A stretch of 40,340 nucleotides of DNA from assembly GCA_902761035.1 (NCBI GenBank), contig CACWIW010000025.1, positions 1 through 40,340 on the forward strand, given 5' to 3'. Below the pieces are notes generated by a model. The model ran no database searches, was not told the DNA's origin, and saw only the letters and a program-made list of their open reading frames with translations. The position numbers and the translations under genes were made by a program. This DNA comes from an uncultured bacterium (lineage in GTDB: Bacteria; Verrucomicrobiota; Kiritimatiellia; RFP12; UBA1067). This document shows, piece after piece, positions 18,901-27,085 of the stretch (position 1 is the first letter of the stretch; each line of letters begins with the position of its first letter).

Positions 18901-21838
18901 CGTCGATGGACTCGTCTTTCCCCACGGGCGCAGAGCCGCCCGGCAGGTCGTCAACGGTCAGCTCCTGCAGGTCGGCAGGCGATGGATTCTCGATCCCCGC
19001 CATCCGTGCGGCCTTGTTCTCCATCGTCGCCTCGAACAGGGTGCGGACAAACCTCGCGTTGCCGAATCCCTCCTGCTGGCTCTTCAGTTCAAGTGCCATG
19101 CGGTCCCTGACGGCTGCGAGCATGTTGCCGTCAACGGTGTACTGGTTCTTCTCGGCAAGGTTGCGGAATATCTCGGTCAGCTCGTCGGCCGAATAGTCGG
19201 GGAAGTTTATGTAGCGGGTGAAGCGGGACTTAAGCCCCGGATTCATATTGATGAACTTCTCCATCTCGTTGGTGTACCCGGCCACGATCACCACGAGCCG
19301 GTCGCGGTTGTCCTCCATGCGCTTGAGGAGCGTATCGACGGCCTCTTTGCCAACAACATCTTTCTCATGGCCTTTTGCAAGCGTATACGCTTCGTCGATA
19401 AACAGCACTCCATTTAACGCTTCGTTAATAATGGCGTTCGTTTTGAGCGGGGTTTCGCCCTGATACTGGCCTAGCAGTTTTGATTGGTCAGCCTCAACAA
19501 GATTACTTGTTTTAATAATGCCCAGAGCCTTGTATATCCTCGCCATGTAACGGGCGACGGTCGTTTTCCCCGTTCCGGGATTGCCGGTGAACACGCAATG
19601 GTACGATGCGGACGTGACAGCGAGTCCTTGCGCCTTCCGCTGCTTCTGGAACTTGAACACCTCGGCGAGTTTGCGTATTTCCTTCTTCACCGGCTCGATG
19701 CCTGTAAGCTCGTCGAGTTCCTTCAATATGTCCTCGATCTTCTCGCTCGTCTCCCCGTCAAGGGCGGACTGGGTCGGCAGGTCTTCGGGCAGAATGGTCT
19801 GGAGATCCTTTTCTCCCGGATTCTGCATCCGCCCGATGCGCCCGGCCTGCTTTTCAAGCGTCTTCTCGAAGTAGGTGCGCACGAACCTCGCGTTGGCGAA
19901 CGTGTCCATCCGCTTCGCAAGTTCGTATTCCATCCCCTCGTGGACGATCTTGAGGACGTCGCCAGTCGGCTTGCAGCCGTTCTTTTCCGCCATCGCCTTG
20001 AAGATCGTGGTCAGCTCGTCCGCTGAATAGTCAGGGAAATCGATGTAGCGGGTGAAGCGGGATTGCAGCCCCGGATTCATCTTCAAGAACTTCTTCATCT
20101 CGTTGGTGTACCCGGCCACGATCACCACGAGCCTGTCACGGTCGTCCTCCATGCGCTTCAGGAGCGCATCGACCGCCTCCTGACCGAAGTCCTCTTCCCC
20201 GCCCTGGGCAAGGGAGTAGGCCTCGTCGATGAACAGGACGCCGTCCAGCGCGGAATCGATCACGGCGTTCGTCTTGATCGCGGTCTGCCCGATGTACTTG
20301 GCGACAAGGCCGGAACGGTCTGTCTCGACGAGCCTGTCGGTCTTGAGAATGCCCAGCGCCTTGAACACCTTGGAGATGATCCTTGCCACCGTCGTCTTGC
20401 CCGTTCCGGGATTGCCGGTGAACACGATGTGGTTTGAAGGAGCCGTCGTCTTGAAGCCCTTGCTCGCCTTGATGTTCTGCACCTTCACGAAGTCGATGAG
20501 TTTCCGCACTTCGTCCTTGACGGGCTTCAGCCCCGTCAGGGCGTCAAGCTCCTTCAGAATGTCCTCGACGGTCGCCGCCCTGTCGCCGTCCGAAGTCTGC
20601 GTCACCTTGGTCCCTGGCGCGGGCTTCATCTTCTCTTCAAGGCTTTTCAGGAGATCGTCCGCGTCGTCGTCGCCCGCGTCCTTCGCCTTCTGATACCACT
20701 TCTTCGCCTCGGCGAGATCCTTCTTGACGCCATACCCATTTTCATAGAAACGCCCCAGCGCGACCATCGCGCCCGGATGACCTTGTTCCGCCGCCTTTTT
20801 GTACCACGAGAGCGCCTTTGCATAGTCCCTTTCCACGCCCTTGCCGTTTTCGTACATATCCCCTGCGTTGAACTGTCCGTTGGGATTGCCGTTCTCGGCG
20901 GACTTCAAGTACCACTTGACCGCCTCGGAAAAACTCTTCGTCGTGCCCTTGCCTAGCTCGTAGCACAGGCCCAGACGGTTCTGGCCTGCGGCGTCGCCGT
21001 TCTCCGCCGACTTCTTGTACCAATAGAATGCCTTGGCAATGTCCTTCTCGGTTCCCTTGCCGTATTCGTACATATCCCCGGCGTTGAACTGGCCGGGCGG
21101 GAAGCAGCTTTCTGCGGACTTCAAATACCACTTGAACGCCTCTGCAAGGTTCTTCTCCGTGCCCTTGCCGAACTCATAGCAACGGCCAAGGCGATTCTGG
21201 CTACGGGCATTTCCTTGTTCGGCGGATTTCTTGTACCACGAGAACGCCTTTGCAACGTCCTTCTGCGTTCCCTTGCCGAACTCGCACAACAGGCCCACAT
21301 GGTACTGCCCCTCGCTGTTTCCGCTCTCCGCCGACTTAGAATACCACTTGAACGCCTCGACAAGGTTCATTTCGACCCCGAACGCCATTTCGTAGCACTC
21401 GCCGAGTTCTTCCATCCCCTCTGCGTCCCCGTTTTCCGCCGCCTTCTTGTACCATTGGAACGCCTGTGAGGCGTTCTTCTCGACCCCCCGCCCAAACTCG
21501 TACAGACGTCCCATCCCGGTCTGCGAGGCGGCATTGCCACACTCCGCCCCCTTGCGATACCATGCCAGCGCCAAGCTGTAGTTCTTCGCCGTGCCGCGTC
21601 CGTAATAGTAGCAATGGCCAAGTTCGCCCATAGACCAGGAATAGCCGCCCTCGGCTGACTTCTTGAACCATGTGAACGCCTGAACGAAGTCTCGGGACAC
21701 ACCATTTCCATAGCGGTAGCAATACCCCATCCAAGCAAGAATCTCGGCGTTCGACAAGTCAGTCTGCCGGGCTGCCGCGATGGCCTCGGCCCACTTGCCC
21801 GCCTTAAATGCACTAAGAGCAGCTTCCACGTTTGTCAT
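15947..21838 (-). CDS. Sel1-repeat / triple CbxX-type AAA+ / transglutaminase-like protein
   Basis: This is a 1963-residue protein. The start ATG at 21838 follows GGGAGGAG; the frame stays open further upstream but overlaps the Schlafen gene. Ten exact 36-residue Sel1 repeats span 31-390. Three tandem CbxX/CfqX-type AAA+ modules follow, with Walker A at about 472 and 750 (GNPGTGKTT) and 1027 (GSPGTGKTT), each with LFIDEAY Walker B and a C-terminal lid. The spacing is about 278 residues. After these comes an all-helical region and a transglutaminase-like domain homologous to the one in the giant helicase, with Cys about 1656 (ATCLDST), His about 1681 (GHAFVG) and IETT about 1715. A Pro/Gln-rich linker leads to the shared C-terminal domain (about 1848-1963). 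AAA+ modules of this class remodel proteins; Sel1 repeats bind proteins. The role is inferred as the motor or scaffold of a defence complex. Confidence 0.92.
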   Translation of the reverse strand: MTNVEAALSAFKAGKWAEAIAAARQTDLSNAEILAWMGYCYRYGNGVSRDFVQAFTWFKKSAEGGYSWSMGELGHCYYYGRGTAKNYSLALAWYRKGAECGNAASQTGMGRLYEFGRGVEKNASQAFQWYKKAAENGDAEGMEELGECYEMAFGVEMNLVEAFKWYSKSAESGNSEGQYHVGLLCEFGKGTQKDVAKAFSWYKKSAEQGNARSQNRLGRCYEFGKGTEKNLAEAFKWYLKSAESCFPPGQFNAGDMYEYGKGTEKDIAKAFYWYKKSAENGDAAGQNRLGLCYELGKGTTKSFSEAVKWYLKSAENGNPNGQFNAGDMYENGKGVERDYAKALSWYKKAAEQGHPGAMVALGRFYENGYGVKKDLAEAKKWYQKAKDAGDDDADDLLKSLEEKMKPAPGTKVTQTSDGDRAATVEDILKELDALTGLKPVKDEVRKLIDFVKVQNIKASKGFKTTAPSNHIVFTGNPGTGKTTVARIISKVFKALGILKTDRLVETDRSGLVAKYIGQTAIKTNAVIDSALDGVLFIDEAYSLAQGGEEDFGQEAVDALLKRMEDDRDRLVVIVAGYTNEMKKFLKMNPGLQSRFTRYIDFPDYSADELTTIFKAMAEKNGCKPTGDVLKIVHEGMEYELAKRMDTFANARFVRTYFEKTLEKQAGRIGRMQNPGEKDLQTILPEDLPTQSALDGETSEKIEDILKELDELTGIEPVKKEIRKLAEVFKFQKQRKAQGLAVTSASYHCVFTGNPGTGKTTVARYMARIYKALGIIKTSNLVEADQSKLLGQYQGETPLKTNAIINEALNGVLFIDEAYTLAKGHEKDVVGKEAVDTLLKRMEDNRDRLVVIVAGYTNEMEKFINMNPGLKSRFTRYINFPDYSADELTEIFRNLAEKNQYTVDGNMLAAVRDRMALELKSQQEGFGNARFVRTLFEATMENKAARMAGIENPSPADLQELTVDDLPGGSAPVGKDESIDDVLKELDELVGIKPVKDEIRKLVSYFKLQKRRKAMGLTVTPASYHCVFSGSPGTGKTTVARIMARAYKALGVIKTDTLVEADRSKLVAEYIGQTAVKTNAIIDEALNGVLFIDEAYTLANGGEKDFGHEAVDTLLKRMEDDRDKLVVIIAGYTDEMHKFIDMNPGLQSRFTRYIEFPDYSADELAEIFARMAKKELYRFGEEVVRLVQEEMHALVANKTKAFGNARVARTFYEQVKERQAMRLAKVDEPTKEQMTELLPVDISDDASNSEGTNPYDIIGEAAELETAKGLFAPIMVNNRSIVKHCAYQVGELLVNDLIEDKGLAGQYQMMIRADITAALHTGIGAATEYRLHPAELNPETVYNMMMRAGGLCKVGEIGVSKLGAFATNEVRARLSRFDLAFQSLAIEVAKRDGQYYDPKKMPKDQTDAFCRLLHREAYAAFLTGFAIGTYLSQEGTQEVVKNGISVQIDYTHHLNLALAQNLRPLISNLRIKNKTRDTLKKCECRISCPEKFLLEYTQDLGDLWEDKEIDTGAIQIRFNVETLRRVASVQTGYLRVEVLSEGRMLFKHDYRVEAVAPDHSHNILRQPDMLAAYVIPHCEVVLQMQSDAATLLGQGTGNPSLNGYQGDRERVGYICRAIFEAIRRKYIRYAECPANFGLPGQKIRLPNEIMKYKLATCLDSTLLFASIAETCNLNPVIVLIQGHAFVGVFLEDKHLPQVSVDKAGILKKFCRDNAMIMIETTAVCHNISFEAAVDEGMKKLFTLEDDDFEYGIDVKFARMNGVKQLSLGDDMPCGTTQPSVPPAPTQPTVTPASRTPSQPPPLVLVADPVQMNLFDAAKQTAAKPSVPVAAPTPVSQPAAPTGGNYLDEAHISAVKKPSTLMFDGSKVANVGTWKELFQKLFEKLNDLDPAKFDALPQDGQFSKYFIHLEAGKKTPHDHFKSKLGSDGNVRAKELANKIYLWRTEYYFRQLLNRLGVEANRIEVI
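20669..21748. repeat. Ten 108-bp repeats coding Sel1 units
   Basis: The minus strand encodes ten consecutive 36-residue Sel1-like repeats with no indels (signature LGxxYxxGxGxxKDxxxAxxWYxKSAExG). Units 6-7 and 8-9 resemble each other as pairs (QNRLG...KWYLKSAE then GQFNAGDMYE), which suggests duplication of a 216-bp block. They form a helical solenoid expected to bind another protein. Confidence 0.9.
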
Positions 21839-21852
21839 ACTCGGCTCCTCCC

Positions 21853-22971
21853 TTACACCACGAACATGAACTTCGAGACATCCACTCCGAACGCCGCGAT
21901 GATCTTGCGCAGAATCTTGTCCTCCTGCCAGAGATACACCTTGTTGCCGAGAGACTTCTTGATGCGGATGCTTCCCTCGGTTCCGAACTTTGTGGCGTAG
22001 CATTCGGGATGGCGCTCTTTCGGCTTTGCGATCTTGACGAGATACTTCTTGAACTGCGCCTGACCGGCAAGCTCGTCGAACTTCGGCGCATCGATCTCCT
22101 GCAGCTTCTCCAGCACCTTGAGGACAAGCTCCTGCCAGCCGGACACCTCGGCGTAGTGACATCCCTCCCACGCGAGTGCCTTTGGCTTCTTCGCCGCCGT
22201 GACCGCCGCCTCGCTGAACGGCTGACCACCGCTGACGGACACCGTGACTCCATCCAGCTTTAACGCGTCGAAATGCGCGAGCAGCTCCCGAACCGACGTC
22301 GCCAATGCCGAATCGCCCTGTGACTTTCCGTCACCTGTCGCCGCCACTGTCGCACGGATCGCCGAGAGCTGCTTGTCAAATCCAGCCATCACGCGCTTGC
22401 GGACAAACTCGTCGCGTTCGACGCCCTGAAGGTTCTTCTTCTGGTTCCCGATCCGCAGGAATATCTCGGCTGCCTCCGGCTTGTTCGGACCGTATTTCCT
22501 ATACGAGTAAACGAACTCGTCCGGGGCACAGTGCTTGCACACGACGCGGCACACGGGTTTTCCGTTGACCGGTTTCGTCGCGATCTGCCCGACAAGCGCA
22601 TTGGCGTTCGGGCTTAAGTACGCCCTCACGATGCTGCGGATCTTCAGCTCGTACTTGTCGGGGGTGCCCCCGTATGTGTAGGTTGAGTCGTCATGGCGCA
22701 CCGTGTGTACGGACACGCTCGACGCCTGGGTGGCAAGGATTGTCAGGTCGTCCTCCATGCCGCATATCTGCCCGACGTCGTTTACGCCGATGTACAGCAT
22801 CCCGCCCTCTGCGTTCATGAAGGCGGCAAGGGTCTCGGCGATGACGTGCATCTGCTTCGCGCCGGGCGCGCTCGTCTCGGGAGAGATGAAGATCGAGCGC
22901 TTGAATTCGGTCTTCTGGTCTTCCTTGACATCGACCCGGTCGAAGGTGCTGACTGATATGACGTTTGACAT
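21853..22971 (-). CDS. Schlafen/AlbA_2-domain protein with the shared C-terminal domain
   Basis: This is a 372-residue protein. Residues about 15-130 match the Schlafen AlbA_2 domain: EFKRSI near the start, then AETLAAFMNAEGGMLYIGV and a following VNDVGQICG loop, typical of a divergent nucleic-acid-binding or nuclease fold. A linker of about 90 residues follows. The last 115 residues (from about 258) are homologous to the C-termini of the next two proteins (conserved W, EKL, KFD, QFKKY, TKFG, YLW, FGVD). Start ATG 22971 has AGGTGG upstream; the Z1 gene ends 17 nt before it, and the AAA+ gene begins 14 nt after its stop. It may be the sensor or effector that recruits the two giants through the common tail. 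The AlbA_2 assignment is solid; the role is inferred. Confidence 0.88.
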   Translation of the reverse strand: MSNVISVSTFDRVDVKEDQKTEFKRSIFISPETSAPGAKQMHVIAETLAAFMNAEGGMLYIGVNDVGQICGMEDDLTILATQASSVSVHTVRHDDSTYTYGGTPDKYELKIRSIVRAYLSPNANALVGQIATKPVNGKPVCRVVCKHCAPDEFVYSYRKYGPNKPEAAEIFLRIGNQKKNLQGVERDEFVRKRVMAGFDKQLSAIRATVAATGDGKSQGDSALATSVRELLAHFDALKLDGVTVSVSGGQPFSEAAVTAAKKPKALAWEGCHYAEVSGWQELVLKVLEKLQEIDAPKFDELAGQAQFKKYLVKIAKPKERHPECYATKFGTEGSIRIKKSLGNKVYLWQEDKILRKIIAAFGVDVSKFMFVV

Positions 22972-22988
22972 CTTTCCACCTGCCTCTC

Positions 22989-25331
22989 TTACGATTCCTT
23001 GCCGGCATTCCCGTAAATGGCGGAACGGACGTTCTGCTGAACCATCAGAAGCGGCCAGTAGAACGGCGCGTCGCGCCAGCCTTTCGCCTCCGCGCCATTT
23101 TCGCGGATGAACATCAAAAGCGGTACGTCAATCGCCTTTGCGCGCGCAGGAGCCAGATCCGTGCGGCCATCCGCCGGCGCGTCCATGAACCCTCCGTTCT
23201 TGCGGTAACGGCTCAGTTCGCGGTTGTCGCGTCTCAGGCAGTATAGCTTGTTGTGCGGCCCCAACGCCCATTCAAGGATGCTGATCGTCTCCTCGACATC
23301 CCATTCCAGCCCCTCGTTCGCGTCAACGGGGCGGTTGTAGATGAAGGTCGAACGGATGCGCCGGAGAATGTTAATCGCCAGCTCGCGGTCAATCATGAAG
23401 ATGCCGTCGTCATCGCGGTTCTGGTAGTCCGGCACGCCAAGGATGTCCGCGTCAATCCCGGAAATGATCCCCTGAATCTTCGACTGGCAGTCGGTCTGGA
23501 ATCCCACGGGATAGTGGAGGCTTCTCGGCGCAATGGTCGATATCGAGGCGATCAGAAGCCGGTTCGGCGCACAAGGCACGATTTGCCCGTTGGCACCACG
23601 GCAGACGAATACCGTGTCGGGGTCGCGGCCATCCCTCATCGCCTGCTCGAACTGTTCACGCAGCGACTCGTCCATCGCGTTGATGCGACGGAGACGGTCG
23701 TACAGCTGATTCGTCGTATGGAATCGCGTCACAGCCATGTCGGCCATCTTGCGTGCGCCGTACATGCGGGCGTGCTGGAGCACGGTGTCCATCTGCATCC
23801 TCTGCGGGGAGCGCCCGTACACGAACCCGATCAGGTTCTCAATCGTGAGGCCACGGTCGAGGATGCTGCCGCCCACGAATATGTTGGCCTCGTGACGGAG
23901 TTCCAGCTGCCCGGAGGCGTCCAGCAGATTCGCCACGTCTTCGTTGGAGTTGACGATCTGCACATGAGTGGCGGAGGAAGCGAACAGCTTGCGGATTCTC
24001 GCGACGACCTCATCGAGCGGCGGCATCACGTCCTCGTTGAGCAGCCCCTCCTCAACGCCGTTCTTCCTGGTCTGCGCGAAATCGTCGTAAATGTCGGACA
24101 CGATCTTGTCGAAAGAGTCGTCGCTGGGATGGTCGCAGAACACGCGCTCGCCAAGATGCTCCAGAAACGCTTGCACCAGATCTCTCTGCCACGTGTGTGC
24201 GGCCCTCGCGATCTGTACGTGGACGATCATGCTCGAACGGTAGAGCTGCAGCCGGACTTCTTCCTGTAGGCTGCGGATGGCGGTGCCGACCAGATACTGA
24301 AGAACCGCGAAACGGAAATCCGCAAGCCTGACCGACGTTGCGACGTTACTGAGATACCGCTTGTCCCGCTTGCCAAGCACCTGAACGCACTCAGGCGACA
24401 GGGGGTGGAATACCGAATGGTACATCGATTCCACACGGCGTGAGTCACAGAAATACTGCCTGCCGCCGACATACTTCTGATGCACAGGGACCGTCTCCGT
24501 GTGCCGGGGCTTCAAAGGACGCACCTTGCCGTTGACCAGTTCGGACATTCCGTCCGGCTGGAGGTAGAGCGAATAGGGCGTCGCCGTGACCAGCATGTTC
24601 CGGCAGTCCGGGATCGACAGCACCGTTTCCGTTATGTTCTTCGCGTTCGCCCCCTCCATAATTTCTCGGGTGCGGGGATCGCGGCAGAACGAGATTCCGC
24701 CGAAGTCCGCCTCGTCGTCGATCACGATCACGCGCTTCTGCCGCATCAGCGTGCTGCCCGCGAACAACTCCTTCAACGACCCGGTGTTCCGCGCCTCCTT
24801 CTTGCAGACGATGATGTGCTTCTGCGTGTTGAGTTCGTATGTCGAGAGCATCTGAGACTTGAGGTCGAGCACGTCATGCACGACGATTGTGCAATGGGTG
24901 TGAAGGCTGTTGTCCGGCTTGAAATTGGCGAACTCGGCCTTCATGCGCGACACGGTCTGCGTCGCGAGCGCATTCGTGCCCTTGGTGTACACGACGGCGA
25001 TATCCACTCCCCGATCAAACGCGATGCTCATCACGCCCACGAAGGCACGGGTCTTTCCACTTTGAATCTTTCCGTACAGCATGACGGGTTTTAGCGCCTC
25101 GTGGGCGTCAATCTCTGGTGCAAGCAGCGAATCGGCAGTGCGCTCGATACACCCGGTCAGCTCATCTGACGGATTGTTCCGCGCCTTGAAGTCGGCATAT
25201 ACCGTCGTCCCGTGCTTGGAAAGGAAATCACGTCTCTCCAGAAGTGCCTGCGGCACGTCCATGCCGAGCATCGTCAGCGAGTCGATGCACTTGTCGCATT
25301 GCTCAACGGTCATCAAATTTTCGATATTCAT
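22989..25331 (-). CDS. Z1-domain P-loop ATPase/helicase-like protein
   Basis: This is a 780-residue protein. Walker A is YGKIQSGKT (about 84). VIDDEAD (about 202) is the Walker B/DEAD motif, and LVTATPYS follows. GGSILDRGLTIENL and then the Arg-rich MDTVLQHARMYGARK (about 485-525) match the Z1 signature (PF10593), the SF2-helicase-like ATPase found in prokaryotic restriction-like and MORC-associated systems. The C-terminal part is not recognised. It overlaps the HNH gene by 4 bp (ATGA), so the two are translationally coupled and probably cooperate. Known Z1 neighbourhoods carry methylases, nucleases and MORC/GHKL ATPases; no GHKL ATPase is visible here. Confidence 0.9.
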   Translation of the reverse strand: MNIENLMTVEQCDKCIDSLTMLGMDVPQALLERRDFLSKHGTTVYADFKARNNPSDELTGCIERTADSLLAPEIDAHEALKPVMLYGKIQSGKTRAFVGVMSIAFDRGVDIAVVYTKGTNALATQTVSRMKAEFANFKPDNSLHTHCTIVVHDVLDLKSQMLSTYELNTQKHIIVCKKEARNTGSLKELFAGSTLMRQKRVIVIDDEADFGGISFCRDPRTREIMEGANAKNITETVLSIPDCRNMLVTATPYSLYLQPDGMSELVNGKVRPLKPRHTETVPVHQKYVGGRQYFCDSRRVESMYHSVFHPLSPECVQVLGKRDKRYLSNVATSVRLADFRFAVLQYLVGTAIRSLQEEVRLQLYRSSMIVHVQIARAAHTWQRDLVQAFLEHLGERVFCDHPSDDSFDKIVSDIYDDFAQTRKNGVEEGLLNEDVMPPLDEVVARIRKLFASSATHVQIVNSNEDVANLLDASGQLELRHEANIFVGGSILDRGLTIENLIGFVYGRSPQRMQMDTVLQHARMYGARKMADMAVTRFHTTNQLYDRLRRINAMDESLREQFEQAMRDGRDPDTVFVCRGANGQIVPCAPNRLLIASISTIAPRSLHYPVGFQTDCQSKIQGIISGIDADILGVPDYQNRDDDGIFMIDRELAINILRRIRSTFIYNRPVDANEGLEWDVEETISILEWALGPHNKLYCLRRDNRELSRYRKNGGFMDAPADGRTDLAPARAKAIDVPLLMFIRENGAEAKGWRDAPFYWPLLMVQQNVRSAIYGNAGKES

Positions 25332-25957
25332 TTCTGCGCCTCTCCTTTTTCTGGAACGATTTTCTCCAACCGCTTCAATTGAACCACCTGGCTCGGTAGC
25401 GCATCCTGCGCGTCCTCGGGATGGGGATACGTCCGTGGGAAAAAGTGGAAGTCAAACGGCAAGTCCAGCTCGTCCAACGCCTCAAGTGGCTGGTTCAGCA
25501 GGTCGTTTGCAATCGCATACTGATTGACCAGCTTCAGATAATGCACCAGCACACGGAGCGGCGGGAACTCGCCGCGCTCGTGATACCACGCCAGCAGGTC
25601 TTTCGCGCCTTTGGACGAGTTGCAGGAACGGCACACCATGATGAGATTGTCGCTGATGTCCTCGCCGCCTTTCATGCGCGGGAAGATGTGGTCTGCGGTC
25701 AGCGACCCGCAGACGGAAACGGAACGACCACAATACCAACAGACGTCATGCGGCGACGTCATCTGCCGGATGACGTTCTGGTAGAGGTCGCCGATTTTCA
25801 TTTCCCCCGCTTTGAGCTTTCTGATGACCGACTGACGAAACGCATAGCAATCTTTGTCACACCTGTACTTGCCCTTGCCAAATGCAAACGCCAGCATCTG
25901 CAAGCCGCTATAGCTTGCATAAAGCAGATCTGCAAATGTCTGGTACTTATGGGCCAT
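25328..25957 (-). CDS. HNH endonuclease
   Basis: This is a 209-residue protein. Residues about 72-118 contain a classic HNH core: CWYCG, then TADHIFPRMKGG, DNLIMVC and CRSCNSSKG. This gives the two zinc-binding CxxC pairs, the catalytic DH and the Asn. The N-terminal 70 residues are basic and Cys-containing; the C-terminal 80 are helical and unrecognised. Start ATG 25957 has AGGGA upstream, 15 nt after the ORF6N stop. The ATGA overlap with the Z1 gene suggests the nuclease acts with the Z1 ATPase, one cutting and the other translocating or sensing. Confidence 0.9.
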   Translation of the reverse strand: MAHKYQTFADLLYASYSGLQMLAFAFGKGKYRCDKDCYAFRQSVIRKLKAGEMKIGDLYQNVIRQMTSPHDVCWYCGRSVSVCGSLTADHIFPRMKGGEDISDNLIMVCRSCNSSKGAKDLLAWYHERGEFPPLRVLVHYLKLVNQYAIANDLLNQPLEALDELDLPFDFHFFPRTYPHPEDAQDALPSQVVQLKRLEKIVPEKGEAQK

Positions 25958-25972
25958 GTGCTATTCCCTAAA

Positions 25973-27085
25973 TTAAATTCTCGCTTTCAGGTTGGCGATC
26001 TCGGATGCTGCCAGTTTCGTGAACGCAAAGCACTTCTTGCCTAGATCCTTCAGGGACGCTCCGAAAAGATAGAGGTGCTTATCATCAATTATCAGGAAGC
26101 GATCATGGAACGCCGTAGAGGTACGAACGGTCAGCCCGGAATATTGCGTATTGAATGCGGTAATGTCACTTGGCGCGATGTGATTGCCTCGCGGCGAAGA
26201 GACGATTTCGATAGTCACACCTGAACGCTTCTTAGCAAGCATTTCAAGCGTCGTCACGTCAACCCAGTTGTCGATAAGCAAAATTGACTTACGCGCCGAC
26301 AGGATGTGCTTTGTCGCAAAAGCCTTTGCGTCATATACCTGGCCATCATAAAACACTTTCTGCGGCGGGAATGTCTTGTCCTGCATGGCATCGAGGATTA
26401 GCTTGAACCTTTCTTCGTTCCGCTCCTGATTAGCATCGTTTTTCGCTTGGTCGGCAATCTGACGCCTCTCGTTCGCTTCAATGCGGGCAAGCATCGGCGC
26501 AAGCGCGGCAAGAGTTCTCCGCATGGACATGAACTCACGCATGATTCTTATATTGACCTCGATTGCGCGATTAGAGTGTAACACACTCGAAAGCATAGCT
26601 ATGCCATTTTCGGTAAAAGCATAAGGTTGATACTTGAAATGCTTTCCCTGTCCCAGTTTTAAGGTTCCAGATTGGAACCTTAAAACATCTGGACTATCTT
26701 TTGAGACGCTAACGCCATTTTCTAAGGTTCCAATTTGGAACCTTAAACACTCCTCCTTCGTCAGCCGGAACATGAAATCCTCCGGGAAACGCTCTTGGTT
26801 TCGCTTGACCGCCTTATTAAGATTTTTGGTCAGCACTCCGTAGAGGGACGCGAGATCACGATCCAACATGACCTGAACTCCTCGAATCGTGTAAATCTTC
26901 GACTTGATGTCTTCATCAGAAGAAGGCACCGCCGTATCCTCGGCCTTGACAATGGGTTGCACTCTTTCACCCGATGGAGGTACAGATGGCTTTCTTTGCC
27001 TTTTCCCAAGCACATACGCGCGAGGTTTCGTCGTAATCGTCGGTGCTACTTCGTCAATACCAGGGATTAATATTTTTGTTCTCAT
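25973..27085 (-). CDS. ORF6N-domain protein with PLD-like C-terminus
   Basis: This is a 370-residue protein. An N-terminal extension (1-60) precedes an ORF6N domain (about 65-190: YTIRGVQVMLDRDLASLYGV, RFPEDFMFRLTKEE, PYAFTENGIAMLSSVL), a phage-type DNA-binding module. A coiled helical linker (200-240) leads to a C-terminal domain with WVDVTTLEML and HDRFLIIDD...LYLFGASLKD, which resembles a half PLD site in which HxK is replaced by HxR. The ORF6N part carries a duplicated LRFQxGTL peptide encoded by two palindromes, not usual for the family as I know it. The base composition is clearly more AT-rich than the giant genes. It overlaps the previous gene by 4 bp (ATGA). Proteins of this type are common in defence islands; its function is unknown. 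Confidence 0.85.
   Translation of the reverse strand: MRTKILIPGIDEVAPTITTKPRAYVLGKRQRKPSVPPSGERVQPIVKAEDTAVPSSDEDIKSKIYTIRGVQVMLDRDLASLYGVLTKNLNKAVKRNQERFPEDFMFRLTKEECLRFQIGTLENGVSVSKDSPDVLRFQSGTLKLGQGKHFKYQPYAFTENGIAMLSSVLHSNRAIEVNIRIMREFMSMRRTLAALAPMLARIEANERRQIADQAKNDANQERNEERFKLILDAMQDKTFPPQKVFYDGQVYDAKAFATKHILSARKSILLIDNWVDVTTLEMLAKKRSGVTIEIVSSPRGNHIAPSDITAFNTQYSGLTVRTSTAFHDRFLIIDDKHLYLFGASLKDLGKKCFAFTKLAASEIANLKARI
26657..26685. repeat. Palindrome with 13-bp arms inside the ORF6N gene
   Basis: TTTTAAGGTTCCA (26657-26669) and its perfect reverse complement (26673-26685) flank a 3-nt centre. The minus strand reads VLRFQSGTLK. It is one of a pair with 26723-26745 and could serve as a binding site or a recombination point. 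Confidence 0.85.
26723..26745. repeat. Second palindrome with 11-bp arms inside the ORF6N gene
   Basis: TAAGGTTCCAA (26723-26733) and TTGGAACCTTA (26735-26745) are perfect reverse complements around one base. The minus strand reads CLRFQIGTLE. It repeats the core of 26657-26685, 38 bp away, so the protein carries two copies of the same short loop. Confidence 0.85.

Noticed and set aside
16448..19417. A 989-codon plus-strand open frame opposite the AAA+ gene
   Set aside because: It is an antisense shadow of the GC-rich AAA+ modules: low-complexity Arg/Val/Leu/His composition, no recognisable domain, while the minus strand has clear Walker motifs.
20669..21748. Regular 108-bp periodicity that could suggest a CRISPR or satellite array
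   Set aside because: The repeats are diverged, without spacers, and translate into ten perfect-length Sel1 units.
15947..22171. Longer N-terminus for the AAA+ protein (start at 22171)
   Set aside because: The extra 111 residues overlap the Schlafen C-terminal domain in another frame and are Arg/Gly/Gln-rich; the ATG at 21838 has a strong ribosome site.
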